A stretch of 7,154 bases of DNA, from the NCBI GenBank assembly GCA_030146155.1, contig JASLCF010000167.1, positions 1-7,154 of the forward strand, read 5' to 3'. Below the pieces are notes generated by a model. The model did not search any database and was not told the origin of the DNA. It was given only the letters and a program-made list of their open reading frames with translations. The stretch comes from Savagea sp. (GTDB lineage: Bacteria; Bacillota; Bacilli; Bacillales_A; Planococcaceae). The position numbers and the translations under genes are program-made. Every line of letters starts with the position of its first letter. Position 1 is the stretch's first letter. Below, piece after piece: positions 5,959 to 7,154 of this stretch.

Positions 5959-5988
5959 CCCCTACACTTGTTGTAAGGGGGTTTTTTT
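5959..5988 (+). terminator. Terminator-like hairpin containing the peptidase ribosome binding site
   Basis: CCCCTACA (5959-5966) pairs with TGTA and GGGG (5972-5980, with one bulged A at 5976) around a 5-base loop, followed by seven T residues (5982-5988). It has the form of an intrinsic terminator for the GNAT-DUF5713-fra operon. The 3' arm AAGGGGG (5975-5981) is also the only Shine-Dalgarno candidate for the ATG at 5989, at a 7-base spacing. Confidence 0.7.
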
Positions 5989-7116
5989 ATGATGTTGGAT
6001 TCAATTTTTCAAAACAAAGCAGAAGCGTGGTTAGAACAACTTGTACAAATCGATAGTTATTCACTAGATCCAGATGGAGTCAACGCAATCGTCAATTGGA
6101 TTGAGCGATTTTGTAAGGACAAGGACATCCAGTGTGAGCGAATCAGCAATCCGTCTTATGGGGATCATTGTGTTGTAACCTTACCGGGCGAGAATGAACA
6201 GCCTATTATTTGTTTAGGACATATGGATACGGTGTTTGAAAAAGGAACTGCTTCAAAAAGGCCGTATCGCGTAGAAGGGAATCGTGCATACGGACCTGGT
6301 GTGTCAGATATGAAAGCTAGTCTTGTTCAAATGTTATTATTAATCGAGCATTTTCATCAACAAACCAATTTGGCACACACTCTTCAATTTATTTTTACAC
6401 CTGATGAAGAAGTGGGTTCTCCACTTTCTGGAGCCTTTATTCAACAAGCCGTTCAAGGGGCTAAATGTGTGTTGAATATGGAACCCGCACGACCAGATGG
6501 TTCAGTAGTTATTGCGAGAAAAGGTTCTGCTCATTTAGAAGTCACTGTAACTGGCAAAGCTGCACACTCAGGTCTTGCCATTCATGAAGGGGTCAGTGCG
6601 ATTGATGAGTTGGTTCATTTGATGAGCGCAATGAAAGCATTAATGAATGATGAAAAAGGGGTTACCATTAATATTGGAAAAATAGAGGGTGGCGTTGCAA
6701 ATAATACGGTTGCACCGCATGCGAGATGTACGGTTCACATTGGCTATTGGAAGCAAGCTGATTTTTTACAAGTACTCAATACCATCCAACAGTTGACCGA
6801 ACAGCCATCGATACCAGGTGCGGTGTCACAGGTTCAACAGACGTCTGGGATATTGCCGATGGAGCGTTCTGTTAAAAGTAATCGTTTATTACGCATTGTC
6901 GAGGAGGCAGCTGCTGAATTGAATCTTTCGCTCACAGCAACAGAAACGATGGGGGCAGCAGATGCAGGATTTGCGGCTTCGGCAGGTGTCGCAACAATTT
7001 GTGGCATGGGACCGGTTGGCGGGAAATGGCATGCTGAAGAAGAGTATATGGAACGAGATAGTTTATTCCCTCGTTTTCAATTGAGTCGATTAACGATTGA
7101 AAAGTGTATGCAATGA
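5989..7116 (+). CDS. M20 family zinc metallopeptidase, carboxypeptidase G2-like
   Basis: This 375-residue protein has the two-zinc M20 fold and most resembles glutamate carboxypeptidase / carboxypeptidase G2, which removes C-terminal glutamate or hydrolyses similar amide bonds. Metal and catalytic residues are all present: H78 and D80 in GHMDTV, bridging D107 in GPGVSDMK, E140 and E141 in PDEEVG, E165 in NMEP, and H348 in KWHAEEE. H193 in GKAAHSG marks the lid/dimerisation domain (about residues 180-290). There is no signal peptide, so it should be cytoplasmic, unlike the secreted Pseudomonas enzyme. Substrate is uncertain: a dipeptide, acyl-amino acid or folate-like compound. The start is ATG 5989, with a second ATG at 5992 equally possible. 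Its binding site lies in the hairpin just upstream, and a terminator probably follows it. Confidence 0.92.
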   Translation: MMLDSIFQNKAEAWLEQLVQIDSYSLDPDGVNAIVNWIERFCKDKDIQCERISNPSYGDHCVVTLPGENEQPIICLGHMDTVFEKGTASKRPYRVEGNRAYGPGVSDMKASLVQMLLLIEHFHQQTNLAHTLQFIFTPDEEVGSPLSGAFIQQAVQGAKCVLNMEPARPDGSVVIARKGSAHLEVTVTGKAAHSGLAIHEGVSAIDELVHLMSAMKALMNDEKGVTINIGKIEGGVANNTVAPHARCTVHIGYWKQADFLQVLNTIQQLTEQPSIPGAVSQVQQTSGILPMERSVKSNRLLRIVEEAAAELNLSLTATETMGAADAGFAASAGVATICGMGPVGGKWHAEEEYMERDSLFPRFQLSRLTIEKCMQ

Positions 7117-7133
7117 ACGATAGATTAAAAAAC

Positions 7134-7154
7134 AAGAGACACCGCCTGAGTAGG
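7134..7154 (+). terminator. Probable terminator cut by the window end
   Basis: Seventeen bases after the peptidase stop the sequence reads AAGAGACACCGCCT, then GAGT, then AGG. CCT (7145-7147) and AGG (7152-7154) form the top of a stem closed by a GAGT loop. If the 3' arm continues CGGTGTCT after the window, this is a typical terminator. Only the loop-proximal three pairs are visible. Confidence 0.45.

Noticed and set aside
6932..7135. Minus-strand frame at the end of the peptidase gene
   Set aside because: It overlaps the metal-binding C-terminus of the M20 gene and has no binding site.
1..7154. Mobile element, CRISPR array, tRNA or toxin-antitoxin pair
   Set aside because: There is no transposase or integrase, no regularly spaced repeat and no cloverleaf. 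The ndoAI-ndoA pair that often follows alr is absent.

Overview
The window looks like chromosome from a low-GC Gram-positive of the order Bacillales (Bacillaceae or Planococcaceae type). The evidence is strong AGGAGG-type ribosome binding sites, AT-rich intergenic DNA, U-tract hairpin terminators, two near-consensus CcpA cre boxes, and proteins most like Bacillus families: Alr, AGCS symporters, and a YdhG/Fra-type DUF1801 protein. The species assignment is inference. No phage, transposon, CRISPR, tRNA or rRNA signal is visible.

Positions 1-300 are a non-coding leader. It holds a candidate cre box, a sigma-A promoter and the ribosome binding site of alr. Alanine racemase (301-1410) is followed 30 bases later by an AGCS sodium:alanine/glycine symporter (1441-2814), so the two probably form one operon, closed by a strong hairpin at 2838-2881. 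A small minus-strand gene of unknown function (2915-3094) converges on this hairpin. It is divergent from a second AGCS symporter (3255-4616), a close gapless paralogue of the first. The 160-base divergent region carries two back-to-back sigma-B-like promoter candidates and a second cre box. The second AGCS gene ends in a terminator (4625-4659), and a sigma-A-like promoter starting inside that hairpin probably drives the next three genes.

Those three genes are tightly packed: a GNAT acetyltransferase (4701-5153), a DUF5713-like protein (5179-5493) and a frataxin-like YdhG/Fra iron-chaperone homologue (5504-5875). Next comes an M20 metallopeptidase of carboxypeptidase G2 type (5989-7116). Its Shine-Dalgarno sequence lies in the 3' arm of a terminator-like hairpin, and the U-tract runs directly into the start codon. 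The window appears to stop inside the loop-closing part of another terminator.

Functionally, the first half looks like an alanine module: Na+-coupled uptake of alanine or glycine by two transporters, plus L-/D-alanine interconversion, with apparent carbon-catabolite (CcpA) control and possibly stress control of the second transporter. The second half is a set of ordinary housekeeping or accessory genes. I see no clearly new multi-gene system. The most unusual features are regulatory: the divergent promoter region, the promoter embedded in a terminator, and the terminator/ribosome-binding-site overlap ahead of the peptidase.
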